DNA from: Phyllostachys edulis
Taxonomy: Eukaryota > Streptophyta > Magnoliopsida > Poales > Poaceae
Assembly (NCBI GenBank): GCA_036346405.1
Contig: CM070548.1
Coordinates: 89,611,333-89,675,332 of the forward strand
Direction of reading: 5' to 3'
Length of the DNA stretch: 64,000 nucleotides
The translations under genes and the position numbers were made by a program. Shown here one piece after another: positions 47,890-64,000 of the stretch (its first letter is position 1; every line of letters starts with the position of its first letter). The notes beneath the pieces are model-generated. The model was given only the letters and a program-made list of their open reading frames with translations, was not told the DNA's origin and did not search any database.

Positions 47890-49330
47890 AGTTGCCTTAA
47901 AAGCGTGAGCTTAGCAAGACAAATGTGTAACCCTGAAACCGCAGAGTGAAGTTTGACAAAACATTGCACCAAACTATGAGTTGTAGGATTATAGTATGAC
48001 ATTTGCATCTAGAGCAAGTTTGGTAGTTTTCTCTAATACTTTTTTCTTTTAAAAAAAAAACAAACCAAAATCGTGCTAAAACCAGCTGTAGCAAGGCGCC
48101 TGACCCTTGAACCATGCAATGAAGCTTTAATAAAAAATGTGGCAGTACCATGAGCTATAGTATGGTTATTCTATGTTCTTTTTCTCGAAAATGAAACAAC
48201 AGTTGTAATAGCGTTCAATCACCTTGTCATTTTCCTATTTGGTATTAAAAAAACTTCTCATTTACTTTCAGTACGTAGAAGCATAAAACTTTAGGGAAAA
48301 AAAGAGAGAACAAGGCTAGCCTTAAAATTGTGAGTTGTAGGCTTATAGCTAGACAACAGATGAGTGAAGTTTCACAAAAAAAAGAGTAAAGAAATTGCAT
48401 CAAATCATGAGCTATAGTATAACATATTTGCATTTGAGAACAAATATCAAAATGTGCTAAGAATTAGCTAAAGCAAAGCAAATTTGACCTTCAATTCATG
48501 ACGTAAAGTTTTAAGAGAATCTGTCTCAAAATCATGAGCTATAGTACTACATCAGAGTTAAATTTCTTGAAAATCGTGAGTATTAGTTGAGTGTATGACA
48601 AAGCCAGCGCTGAAGCAATGAAATTTATAAAAATGCTAAAAATTGCCTCAAAAGCGTGAGCTATAGCAAGACAAATGTGTAACCTTGAATCCGCAGAGTG
48701 AAGTTTTACAAAACATCGCACCAAATAACCATGAGCTATAGCATGACATATTTGCATCTAAGAGATGCAAATTTGGTTGTTTTCTCTAAAACATTATTTA
48801 AAAAAAAATAATAATCTAAAATCACACTATAACCATGAGCTACAGCAAGGCACCTGACCCTTATACATGAAATGAAGTTTTAAGATAAAATGTTTCAATA
48901 CCATGAACTATAGTACTGTCAATTTTCATACGAAACAATTTTGCTAACTTTTAGCATATAATTTTAGAGTATACCTACAAGCTAAAATTGCCATAAACAT
49001 GAGCTATATTAGGGCAAAATCGACACTGGAGCATTGAAATATAGAGAAAACCAAAAATTTCCTTTAACTTGTAAGCAATATAAGAACATGGCGAAATTGA
49101 CCAAGACAGTGTAGAGTGAAATTTGGTACACACACAAAAAAAAGCATCAAACAATTAATGATCTATAGTATGGCATATTTGTACAAGAACAATTTTGGTA
49201 GATCTTTACTAGTCTTAGATTATTTCAGAAAAACTAAAATTAGACAAACAGTGAACTATAGCAAAGTAAATCTGATTCTAAAACCATGAAGTAAAGTTTT
49301 AAGAACTATTGCCCCAAAACGATGGGCTCT
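47890..49330. repeat. degenerate tandem array, about four units of 330-410 bp
   Basis: Units start near 47890, 48310, 48643 and 48988, each with TTGCC(T/A)(T/C)AAA, then a (C)ATGAGCTATAG motif that recurs about twelve times at roughly 75-150 bp spacing. The best pair is 47901-48170 versus 48652-48915 (shared GACAAATGTGTAACC and CCGCAGAGTGAAGTTT). No coding potential and no element boundary found. Confidence 0.7.
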
Positions 49331-51065
49331 AACAGGGAGATATTGCAGCTAAGCACATATAGAGATTGCAGCTAAGCACATATAGTAACTTCGAAAATTT
49401 TATGTTACGCAACTACTGATATATTAGAAATGGATCATGACAATCAAAGATATAAATTTGAGCCATCTAAATAAAGAATGGTGATGATTCTTTATATTCT
49501 AACCTAATTCATATATGATTTTTACATATTTAATAAATAGGAACCTTACTCACCAACATGGGTTAATGAATGCACCTTTGTTCACAATTTTTATCCAGTT
49601 TATTGGGAACGGCAATATTTCCCTGCCGGGGGTAATTACCCACAATATGCGCCGCCTGGCATGCTCCCAATCGAGAGACAATCAAGGTTCTCATCGTGGT
49701 TTTTCATCTTCTACCTCAGCTATTAAGGAAGCAACTAGCGTTTGGACGTACGATGGTAGGCTTTCCATCGTACGCTCCGGCGCAATATTCGTATAAAATG
49801 TGTGCAACAAAATATGTAAATAATAATACAATGTCAAGAAAAAAGATTGAAAAAATATCATACTCACCGGAAAATGCATGAAACCATTAGTATAGAACCT
49901 AGTTGTGCTTTAAAACTAGTTCAAATATCCCGATCAAACAAAATTCGATGTTACAACATTGCAACATTTGGAAATAATAGTGATAACATTTGAAAATAAT
50001 TGTTGCAACATTTTTATAATGGATTGCAACAAACCAGGGTGGACCGTGTAACAACGGAGAAAATATGCCACAACAAATAATACATCTTGCGGTAACATTT
50101 GATGCAACAACATCACAACAATAAAAAACACTCCATGAAAACACCTCTTGCAACAACCGAGAAAAGGAGCGCAACATTTCGAGGGAACAGCCGCAAGATA
50201 CATATCTGGAGGGGGCGCATAGATAGTAGCATGGCACAGAGAGGTTGCGGCGACACCGATGAGGAGCCTGCAATGGCGGAGCTCGGTTAGTTCTCTTAGT
50301 GGCCACGCCCTGGTGGCGGTGGAGCTCGAGCAAGGCATGCGAAGGACACACCCTAATGGAGGTCAGGATGCCGTTGGAGCTCGCGGAGGCCATAGACGGC
50401 GCTTATGGAGCTTGGGTACCGCTTGCAGATGTCGCTACCGGCAACCTTGAGCGAGCACAGACGGCAACCTCCCCACGGCCTTAAATGGGGAGAACAAAGC
50501 AGATAGTAGCGATGCATGGGGAGGGAAGGAGGCATCCAGAAAATTGCATATCCTCGGGCTCGCATTCCATGGACGCCAATGGAGCTCTCCACTGGGAAGA
50601 TTAGAGGTGGATTGAATAGTGGATTTGGGGATTTCTGTCTTGTAACTTGAGTGTTGTTGATTTCTTGTGATTTGGGAAAAAGGCTCGAGGTGGGAGTTGA
50701 GTTTATTTGGTAGAGTTGGGTACTAGACTACTAGGCGAGCCGAGTGGAGATAAAAGGGAGGCACGGGGCATAGCATTGTCCTACTATTAATGATGTGAAA
50801 GATGTTAAGTGATTGAAATATGTCATTTAAGAGAGGTAATTAAGCATGATCAATTCTGTTGCTTATCACTTAGATTTCGTGTCTCCTTAGTTATATTGTC
50901 GTTAATAAATATTGCCAGACACGGGAGTAATATAAGGTGTGATTTGGATGCGTGTAGCACGAGTACTCATATATACGTAGTACTTCTTAACGGGCGGACT
51001 GCAAAATGCCGAGGGCCATTATTTCTCTAACTCCAATCTATCGATCAGCAGGATACAAGAAAATT
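49331..51065. other. intergenic, no gene recognised
   Basis: At 49920-50110 TTGCAACA / TGTTGCAA motifs recur in both orientations. 50180-50600 is GC-richer and open on both strands without a recognisable motif. It may be the interior of an unclassified DNA transposon whose ends I could not fix. Confidence 0.35.
49745..49776. repeat. short perfect-stem hairpin
   Basis: GACGTACGATGG and CCATCGTACGC pair across an 8-9-base loop. It may be an internal piece of a transposon terminus; it is not followed by a T-run and is not a known regulatory site. Confidence 0.5.
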
Positions 51066-51078
51066 CCAGCACCCATTG

Positions 51079-53416
51079 TTTTTTTTTACGTAAAAAGGTA
51101 AAGAAATCTCTACCTTATAACCATTATATTTAAATGGTTGTCAAACAGGGGTTACAAAAGGAAAAATAAAATAAGAAAGAAGTAAGAGCAAAACGAACAG
51201 AAAGGGATACAGTAAAGAAAAAAATAAATAAGAAGAAGAACAGAGAAAAAAAGAGAGAAAAATAATACAAGATTGAGTTACAATAATAGCTGGCTCCATT
51301 GCCGAAGACCCACTTGATACTTAGGCTTTAATCGGTGAGACCAAAGATTAATTACGCGTTGAATCTGCTGATATAGAACTGACGCATGGTTATGAGAATG
51401 TTGGAATAATCATTTATTTCTCGAAATCCACAATGTGTGAGCGCAAGCTGCAAAGCAAATTGGCCAAATTTTTTTGGAAGTCTTCATCTCTTATCATTGT
51501 CTTTTCCAAAAATTGGAGCATGTTTTGTGATGAGTTTGCTTCTTTTGCGAGTCCTAATTTTCTCCAAAGACTGTTTGCAGGCTTGCAACGCAAAATAATG
51601 TGATCGATCGTTTCTATTGCAGGGCAGATATCGCAATGTGGGTCATGTGTCCAATGTTTTGTTGTCATGTTATCTCTGGTGTTTAATCGTCCTCTGATAG
51701 CTAGCCATAGAAAGATTCTGTAGTTGTGTGGGATTGATCGGTTCCAAGTGTAGTTCGTTGCTGGCCAAATTATACCATGAAAAGATAAAGTCCTGTAAAA
51801 TGCTGATGTAGTTGGTGTAGCCATGGTTGATATGGATATCCTCTCATTCGAAATATTCGACTGTAATAGTTGGGAAGATAGGAGAACTTATAGAACTTGG
51901 TATTCTGAAGCGGCTTGTTGTGAGAGAACTGGTTGTAGTGATATTGCCCAATTGTTATCTCTATGCTGCGACTGTACTGTGCAGTTTGGATGAATCGCGA
52001 AGGTGAACAAGGTTAGTAGACTGAGTTGTAATCGTCCCATGGTCGTCCAGTTATCTTTCCAGAACAAAGTGTTTGCTCCATTGCCAATGATCACTTTTGT
52101 CATTTGTGTTGTCACTTGTATTAGTGCCGATATTGTTCTCCAAATTGCCGTGTCTGTCTGGCGAGGTTGTGTCGGTATGTCACTGCGAATATATCGCATT
52201 CTTAACCATTGGAAGCAAGGATCAGTATGATTAGATAGAAGTTTTGTCGTAAACTTCATGAGTAATGCTTGGTTATGTAGTCTAAGGTCTCTGATACCTA
52301 GCCCTCCTTGTTCTTTTGGTAGAATGACAGTCGTCTAGGCAACAAGGCAGTGACCACCATGCAGTTCCCTGTTGCCACGCCAAAGGAAAGCTCTCCGAAT
52401 TTTGTCAATGGCGTCAATGCTGCGGTCCGGCCATCTGTAGCAGCTCATGTAGTACGTTGCTATAGTTGATAGCACAATGTTTATCATTTTCACTCTCCCC
52501 CCCAAGACAACATGCTCGATCCATCCACCACCTCTTATCTACTTTATCAATGATAGGTTGTAGCAGTGTGGGTAATTTTACTTGTGGCAAGAGGAAGCCC
52601 TAGGTAATTACATGGTAGAGAGCTGATGGGGCATTGTAAAATGGTAGCTGCCGAATTTATATCTTCATTATTTGACATATGTATTGGTATGAGCGTGCTC
52701 TTATGATAATTGATTCTCAAACCTGAGAAACAAGCGAATGTGTCTAGTAAATCTTTTAAAACCGTCACTTGTTGAGCTGTACCTTTCAGTAAAATGAGGG
52801 TGTCATCCGCGTACTATAGGATTGGCGGAGGTCCTTGTATGTCCAGTGGATGTGAGATTATGCCATTGTGCCCAGCCTGCTTTATTAATCTTTGTAGTAC
52901 ATCAGCTACTAGAATAAATAGACACAGAGAGAGGGGGTCTCCTTGACGTACACCCCGTTTATATTGAATCTGTTCACCTACTATACCATTGATGAGTATG
53001 TGAGCTTTGCTGGTTGACAATATACTGCGTATCCATTCAATCCATCTGCTATCAATGCCTCTATGCTGCAGGACGTATAGAAGGCATTCCCAATTGATCG
53101 TGTCAAATGCTTTATGGAAGTCCAATAAAATTATCATTGGTTTTTTCCTCTTCAGTGCACATTGAACCAAGTCAGATGCTAGAATGAAATTTTCTACTAT
53201 TGACCTTTTGGTAATAGATCCTGATTGCATCTGATCAATGAGGTCCGAAACTTTCGGTTTCAGCCTTAAAGCCAAAATCTTGCTAATTAATTTAGGTATA
53301 CTATGCAAGAGCGAGATTGAACTAAAGTCTTTAATATCCATTGACGTTTCCAATTTTGGTATCAACCTGATATAAGATATGTTTACTTCTGAGGGATCAA
53401 GATGGGTTGTGCAGAA
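51079..53416 (-). mobile_element. L1-type LINE, 5'-truncated
   Basis: Reverse-transcriptase sequence lies on the - strand and an A-tail (a T-run at 51079-51088 on the + strand) marks its 3' end. The flanks CCAGCACCCATT (51066-51077) and CCAGCACTGATT (53417-53428) look like a 12-bp target duplication with two changes. The endonuclease and the start of RT are absent, the usual result of incomplete reverse transcription. Confidence 0.75.
51414..53365 (-). pseudogene. LINE reverse transcriptase and zf-RVT remnants
   Basis: From 53365 downward: RT with DFHKAFDTINWECLLYVL and GVRQGDPLSLCLF; then FSGLRINYHKSTLIPI near 52700; then the linker with GNGANTLFWKDNW near 52050; and a zf-RVT domain with WLAIRGRLNTRDNM and CDICPAIETIDHIILRC near 51620. 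The catalytic FADD region near 52800 is interrupted by a stop, and several frameshifts break the frame. Not functional. Confidence 0.85.
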
Positions 53417-53428
53417 CCAGCACTGATT

Positions 53429-54680
53429 CCTGTATTTATGTCAGCCACCACATACGTACAGGTACAGCAATGTCGGCACGTACGGATCATGCAAAGGTTA
53501 TCATGATAAACAGCCTTCATTTGTCTCGCGTTCGCGTACGTTTACCACGTAAGAACGTGTCTCCCTGCGTGCCAGTGTGCGTGAGACCATGACAAGGCAA
53601 CGACACGGCACTAAATACGAGTAACAAAGACGTACGCCGTACCAGGTGATAGCAGAAAAACGCCAGTACGCACCACCTTGAAGTGCTCCTATTTGTGTCG
53701 CCTTTACGCCAATCTGGCAGGCAGTCCCACGTACGCCATAATCTGCCGCCGCTGAGGTAGGTGACGATTATTATTTTTGTCCGTCGCCCCCTGCGCCAAC
53801 ACTATCACGCATTTTCCACCCAACCGCGGCTACACGTATTTGGGGACCGCTACGTGACCGTAGTTTTAGGGGAGATTCGATTATTTGTCCATGTGAAATA
53901 TGTGTGATTGATTATTTGTTATTGATGTGAGTATGATATATAGGTCATATTTGCTACTATAAAACATGCGTAATTGATTATTTGTCACTGATATATATAT
54001 GACATGTGGTTCCAGAACTCACATGATATACTCACATACAGTGGCAAATCGTAAAATTCACTTTTTTACAGTAGCAAATAATCAATTATTTCTAATTCCA
54101 ACGAACGTATGTACTCGCGCAAGCAACGGTTTTTTTTTTAACTCCACTCAACATAGTACACAGCAGTTTCTTGTTGCTACGCTACTTTCTTATCTACGGT
54201 AGCTAGGTGGATTTCGACCCGGAAAAGCCTATCTACGCTCTCGAGTCCAGATGCACCCACTATCTCACTCACACAGTATGCATCAAGATTCGTTCACAAA
54301 ATAATTTAATGATTATTGCTGAATTTAGGAAATAAAGGGAAGGATTTATGCACTGATTACAGGATATAAAAGTACACGTGGGATCCACCAGCACTCTCTC
54401 TTCAATGCTCCTGATGAGTTGTTTGAAATTTGAATTTTGAACCATGTACTCCATACTCTACTCATACAAATGTACTGAAAAATACATAGTACATATACGG
54501 AACAAGTATGAGAAGCATTTTACAACAATGCATGGTACACAAGCACAATCCACTATACATCTATACACACAGTCTAATGTACATCTCAGAGAAAGCACAC
54601 GTACATCTATACTCATACACATCGTCGAGGAAGATCATGGCGGATGGCAGCGACACGATACGCCGTAAGATCGAGGAGAC
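53429..54680. other. intergenic, possible MITE remnant
   Basis: Between about 53890 and 54095, TTGATTATTTGT occurs twice in direct orientation, and AGCAAATAATCAATTA is complementary to it, so an inverted-repeat MITE-like remnant may lie there. No gene recognised. Confidence 0.3.
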
Positions 54681-55499
54681 CGACTAAAGAGGGGTGAATA
54701 GACGGTTTTAAAAACTTTTTTTTAGCTAAAACCGATTTCTAATACGGAAGCTAACAATAATACGGTTTTGCACAATTAAAGCCTAAATCAATTAGTCTTT
54801 ACTAAGTGCACCAACAACATAATATTGTTGATAATGATAGCAATCATACAAAGACATGTAAGTAATTTAATACAAGAAATGTAAATTGCACAAAGTAAAA
54901 CACAAGAGAACAGACCACAATGCCACAATGATGTTTTACCGTGGTATTTGGAGACTTGCCGGTCTCCCCTAATCCACGTTGAGGTAAGCGCAACCAAATT
55001 GGACCGACTCCACAATTGAGCCAACACCTTTGAGACAAGTCTAACCACTTGGACCGGCTCCAACACGAACCAACACATCGATCCACTCGGGTTGCTCTTC
55101 CTCCACTCCGGAGATGGCGAGCACCAAACCACTCACAACCGCTTAAGTCTTCTCACAACTTTCTTGTAGAAGATCACCGGCACAACTTCTACAAGCCGTC
55201 TAGGTGTCGGCAAACACAAAGAGTAACAAATCGGAGACGCTCACTTGAACGAATCAAGTGTCTAAGCTCAATGGATACACAACCCACTAACTAATGCAAC
55301 ACATGTACTTAGAGTTTGCTTTCTAAGCTCACTAAGTGCAACACATGCATATAAGAGATGAGAGGGCTTGCTCTTCGCTCAAAGGAATGAATAGCGCTAG
55401 CAATAACACTCCCACAACCAGCCATAGTGGGTATTTATAGTCCACACACAAAAACTAGTTATTTGGGAGAGAACTGTTGAAAAATCAGTGAAACTCAGT

Positions 55500-55990
55500 T
55501 TGACCGCCAACCAATGGCCGGTTAGACCGACCATGCTCCAATGGCTATAAAACTAGTCGTTGGACACATGTTCGGACTGACCGCCAATCAATGGCCGGTC
55601 AGACCGCGACAACCTGGTCAGACCGGCCAACACATGGCGGTCGGACCGCACAACAGAACAAAGAGCTGTTTCAGAAAAACACCTTCTATGGAAAAAGCTA
55701 ACTGGGTCACTTGATCCAGAGGTCCAGTCAGACCGGCCAACACATGGCGGTCAGACTGGGATTCCAAAATCCGAAAAAACACCTTTTCTGAAAAAAGCTG
55801 ACCGGGACACTTGACCCGAAGGTCCGGTCAGACCGGCCAACACATAGCGGTCAGACCGGTTGCACACCTCCGGTTAGACCGGTCAACCATGGCGGTCAGA
55901 CCGTCAAAACAAAGGAACTGACACACAGCCTAGTTAACCTTTCAAGGGCCGGTCAGCCCAAAAGCCTGCGGTCAGACCGACAGAGCTGAG
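55500..55990. repeat. GGTCAGACCGG repeat, about 100-bp period
   Basis: At least seven copies of a GGTCAGACCG core, mostly paired as GGTCAGACCGGCCAACACAT followed by GGCGGTCAGACCG. Two longer units (about 55690 and 55790) also share GAAAAAAGCT and GGTCACTTGA. Each core is itself nearly palindromic. Confidence 0.8.
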
Positions 55991-56009
55991 AAAACACAAA
56001 AATTGCATT

Positions 56010-56250
56010 CCGCTTCAACTCAATTTGCAAAACACATTTGCCAATTGATGCGCGATGCAAACAAAGGTTAAAAGCGAGATTCTCAACAAGTTGCAAAACA
56101 CATCTGCTAACTTTTAGAATCACACCACAAAGAATAAGGTACATGGACTTAAACCATTTGCAAAACACATTCGCAAACTAAAGTCACATGCTACAAGGAT
56201 TATGCATGAGCCTCAACTATTTGCAAAACACATTCGTAAATATTGGCAAC
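56010..56250. repeat. TTTGCAAAACACATT repeat, four copies
   Basis: TTGCAAAACACAT(T/C)(T/C)G recurs near 56024, 56090, 56157 and 56219, a spacing of about 62-67 bp. Confidence 0.7.
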
Positions 56251-56489
56251 ATGCTAACAAGAGCTAGAGCAAGCACAACGAGCTATCAACACATGCTACA
56301 CTCAAGCTACTAGTCAAGACCCCTTTTAATAGTACGACAACCTATACTAGAAATCCGGTCTTCCAACCAAACACCAAGACCGGTAAAACACTAGGAACAC
56401 ATCCTTAGCCCTAGCTAGTTATACCTTTGCGTTGAGCATTCACTTGAAGTTTGATGACGCACATCTTCTCTTCAAGACCGGGTCATTGA

Positions 56490-56830
56490 CTTGAGAATCA
56501 TCAACACATGATGATTTCCTTCACTTCAAGTTCTTGACTTGAATATGCATAAACCTATGATGCACTCTTTCACTTGACCTCCATCAACATATGATGGGTC
56601 TTCTCTCGACTTGATGATTAACCCATGATCATCTCTTCTTCGAGATATTGATGCGCATCAACACATGATGCATCCTTTACTCCAAACTCTTTACTTCAAT
56701 ATCATCAACACATGATGATCTTCTTCACTTCGGGATCTTGATTTGAACATCATCAACACATGATGATTTTCTTCATCCCGAGTCTTGACTTGATGACAAT
56801 CAACTCATGATGTCATCCAAAGTCTCCATC
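56490..56830. repeat. CATCAACACATGATG palindromic repeat
   Basis: Six or more copies of CATCAACACATGATGAT-like palindromes near 56500, 56583, 56650, 56704, 56752 and 56800, alternating with TCTTCACTTC(A/G) and CTTGACTTGA. Spacing is about 45-85 bp. Confidence 0.75.
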
Positions 56831-57089
56831 ATCATGGAACATAACCTATTCATCCAACTCATGAAAAATGTTAGTTCTAAATGAAGATTGTCATTAATTA
56901 CCAAAATATAACATTAACTCATAATGGTGGGTCTAGATTCTTCAACGGCGAGGCGGAGCACCTTGGCAGCTGAGGAGTACATATGTACTCATTGCTGGAT
57001 TGAAGGAATACATGGCAACGACAGCAAGGACCATGGCGGGTGGTCGACGTAGCACATCGGGCACATGTATGGAGGAAGAAGAGGGAGGT

Positions 57090-61734
<4,645 letters not shown>

Positions 61735-62796
61735 GAGGTGCACCTCGACGAGGAAGAAGAGGGAGGTGCACGGGGTTGCAGGTGAACGAAGCGGTGCACC
61801 TTGGCGACGGAGATGGTGGAGGTGCACGGGCGAAACACACAGCGGAGCACCTTGGTGAGGAAGATGGCTAGTGCGGCTCGGATGTGCCACCGGAGATGTA
61901 CACATCCAGGGTGGAGGAGCACATGATGTCAGTTAGACCTGTTCACGGGCGACCTAGCCAGAGCCCGACCCGACGGCCTGGCCCGAGCCCAACCCAGTCC
62001 GGGCTAAGCTCAGGACTTGAATTCTGGCCCGAAAGCCCGATGAAATGCAATTAAAATAATAAAAAACTATTTTTATTCTCAAAATGAATTCAATATTAAT
62101 TTTTATTCAAAAAAGAATTAAAATAATGTTTTTAAAATAAAACAATGTGTTTTTGGGCCTAGTCGGGCTCGGTCCTACTCATTTGAGACCAGACTTTTGA
62201 GTCTCAGCCCGACGTTTGAACATGTCTAGTGTCGGTGAGGTGAACAACAACAGGGATGGTCGGATCCGGAGGCAACGGGTCGAGGACGGCCGGATCCGGC
62301 AGCGCCAGCTTCGGAGCACCTCGGCAACGCAGGTGCACATCGTGGCGGAGGAAGAAGCATGACGCCGGTGGCCTCAGGGATGATGGATCTGACGGTGGCG
62401 GCCTCAGGGACCCAAGATCCGCACTGGGGACGATGGGCGGTGCACCGATGAGAAGGACATTAGCAAAGAGGTGATGTACCTCGAGGTCGCTGGTGGAGTG
62501 AATGGTGGATCCACGTTGTCAGCCTCGGGAACGTCGGATTTGACGGTGTCGGTCTCGGAGACGGTAGATCCGTCGGCGTGCCTCGTCGAGGAAGGATGGA
62601 GGTGCGTAGGGCAGCGGAGGGGTTGGGATGGCCGAATCTAGAGGCAGTTGGGTCGGGGACAGTGGGATCTGGTGTTGTCGGTGGTTCATCCTTCTCAGGT
62701 CCGGTGCACCGGCTTGGGCCACTGCCTCACTGCTTCACCCACGTTCATATACTTATCATTCGATTTTGACCCATTGAATATCGATTGCATAGAAAC
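61735..62796. repeat. GGTGCAC-rich repetitive segment
   Basis: GGAGGTGCAC / GCGGTGCACC / GAGCACCT motifs recur through 61735-61920 and 62230-62720, interspersed with GGCCGGATCCGG-type words. The same words occur just left of the LTR-like insertion (GGCGGAGCACCTTGG near 56950), so both sides were one unit before that insertion. A hAT MITE at 61934-62228 interrupts it. Confidence 0.5.
61934..62228. mobile_element. hAT-type MITE (295 bp)
   Basis: Termini TAGACCTGTTCACGGGC and, on the other strand, TAGACATGTTCAAACGTCGG. Flanks ATGTCAGT and GTGTCGGT agree at six of eight bases, consistent with an aged 8-bp duplication. Sub-terminal CCCGACCCGA / GTCGGGCTCGG sequence and an AT-rich centre. Confidence 0.65.
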
Positions 62797-63377
62797 CACA
62801 GTGCAAAAAATTAGACCGGTTGTCGAACCGGTCAAGCAGCTGGTTTACCAGTCCAACCGCTGGTTTTTATATGTATGCATATTATATTTATTTATCATTA
62901 TTTTTTTAATAAAAATAGTGATTTTGTATTAAATAATGCAATCAATTTTTATATCTAGATTATGAATCTTCTAAACAAGAAATTTATCATTAGAATTAAG
63001 CATGTATAGCTATAACAACAACATAGTTATACAGTAGTTGTTTGTCAGAGTATTTCTTCAGAGCAATGGATGAAAACTATTGTTCAATTCTCAATGAAAC
63101 AACTAGCGCACAATAGTGGGGCACTCATATTCACATCTTTCCAATCCTTCCCCTAAATTCACAGCAAGAAAATAATAAAAATGAGGGTATTTATGTCCTA
63201 AACAAAAATCGTCTGGTTCAGTGAAACCGACTCTGATTCGCCGGTTTACTAAAAAGCCGACCGGTTTTTCCTAGTCCGAATGCATGGACGGTCTTTGAGT
63301 TGAACCGAGCTGGCTAAGTCACTGGTTCATGTTTTTTCCGGTTTAACCAGCGGTCCGGTCCAATTTTTTGTACTATG
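62797..63377. mobile_element. hAT-type non-autonomous element (581 bp)
   Basis: Termini CACAGTGCAAAAAATT and, on the other strand, CATAGTACAAAAAATTGG. Flanks ATAGAAAC (62789-62796) and ATAGAGAC (63378-63385) match at seven of eight bases. GACCGGTT / AACCGG sub-terminal repeats crowd both ends. No coding capacity. Confidence 0.75.
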
Positions 63378-63385
63378 ATAGAGAC

Positions 63386-64000
63386 CTAAAGTTCAAGGAA
63401 CAATATATTATTATAGAAGTCACCACATTCGTTTTCAAGGGTTAGAAATTACCACATTAATCGGAGTAAAAAGAGAAAGATCTGTGCCATCAATTGTGCT
63501 GGGTCCAGATTATAACGGTCAAAATTAATCAGATTTAAATATGAGAGCTATTATAAGATGTACAATTGTATCTTCAATCATACATACTAGAGTTTTGTAA
63601 CAAATACAACTCTACTTTCAAATATAAACATATGTACTATAGTATTCTAGCCGCACAATTGCGCGTAAAATTTGGCTAATTTTTATGAAATAACCATTTT
63701 AAAAATATTTTTAATATAACATCCGTTGTAAAATATCTTAAAAATGATTCCTACTTGTCACAGCATCCTTTGGCACGTGTAAGTCTAAACTTATTTTCGA
63801 AAAAAATAGCCCTTTTGGCCATGCCATAGTTGGTACCATGACAGGCAGTGTTGTTTTGCCACCGAAGGGTCATTTTTTCAAATAGGTTAGATGAGGGGTT
63901 ATCTTAAAAATATTATTTAAGAAGGTGTTGAATGATAAAAAAAATCATGGTAAAGTATGAGAGTGCCTCTACCACGAACGGTCTTTTTAGAAGATTGTTG
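63386..64000. other. no feature seen
   Basis: AT-rich non-coding sequence to the window edge. No gene, terminal repeat or target duplication recognised. Confidence 0.5.

Larger units (their letters stand above)
54681..57084. repeat. mosaic of short-period repeat blocks, unclassified element
   Basis: Starts near GAGGGGTGAATAGACGG, a motif I have seen next to grass repeats, and contains three separate repeat blocks (55500-55990, 56010-56250, 56490-56830). Short open frames on both strands only. It appears to continue beyond the LTR-like insertion at 57090-61734 into 61735-62796. Confidence 0.45.

Overview
This is plant nuclear DNA, almost certainly rice or a very close Oryza relative. It has GT-AG introns, AT-rich introns beside GC-rich 5' ends, and dense grass-type transposons (CACTA, PIF/Harbinger, hAT, Mutator-like, copia, LINE, MITEs). 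The one intact gene can be assembled by hand into DEK1/ADL1, the phytocalpain. It runs on the + strand from a leader exon near 22.2 kb to about 47.7 kb. Thirty coding exons (24112-46898) join in frame to exactly 2162 codons plus a stop, the length I recall for the rice protein. It has many membrane segments with a Ser-rich cytosolic loop, then a juxtamembrane region, an LG3-like domain, and a calpain core with its Cys/His/Asn triad and C2-like domain.

Layout: 0-2 kb holds a Stowaway-like MITE and a large foldback element with a palindromic TTAATTA core. 2.35-5.5 kb is a non-autonomous CACTA element (TSD GTA) containing a ~0.7 kb hairpin and 73-bp tandem repeats. 6.48-10.67 kb is a PIF/Harbinger-like element (TSD TTA) carrying exon-like host sequence, including an RRM-like piece, and split by a nested hAT element. 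12-12.5 kb has two hAT-type MITEs. 13.3-14.4 kb is a Mutator-like element with ~110-bp TIRs and a GC-rich cargo. 16.3-17.2 kb is a hAT insertion next to a decayed GH5 glucanase-like gene fragment (17.2-18.6 kb, - strand). 19.3-22.0 kb is a hAT element with a broken BED-finger transposase; its far end abuts the likely DEK1 promoter.

Inside DEK1, intron 2 and intron 9 each carry a hAT-type insertion. Intron 26, which separates the catalytic Cys exon from the His exon, carries a 6.6 kb antisense copia retrotransposon with both LTRs, PBS, PPT and a 5-bp TSD. That copia is itself interrupted in its integrase by a 1.6 kb hAT element with an 8-bp TSD.

Downstream of DEK1 I see no further gene. 47.9-49.3 kb is a degenerate ~350-bp tandem array. 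51.1-53.4 kb is a 5'-truncated LINE on the - strand. 54.7-57.1 kb is a mosaic of three short-period repeat blocks. 57.09-61.73 kb is bounded by TG..CA and a 5-bp TSD and looks like a very long solo LTR. 61.9-63.4 kb has two more hAT-type elements. Boundaries rest on target-site duplications and terminal repeats read by eye; domain assignments rest on motif recognition without database searches.
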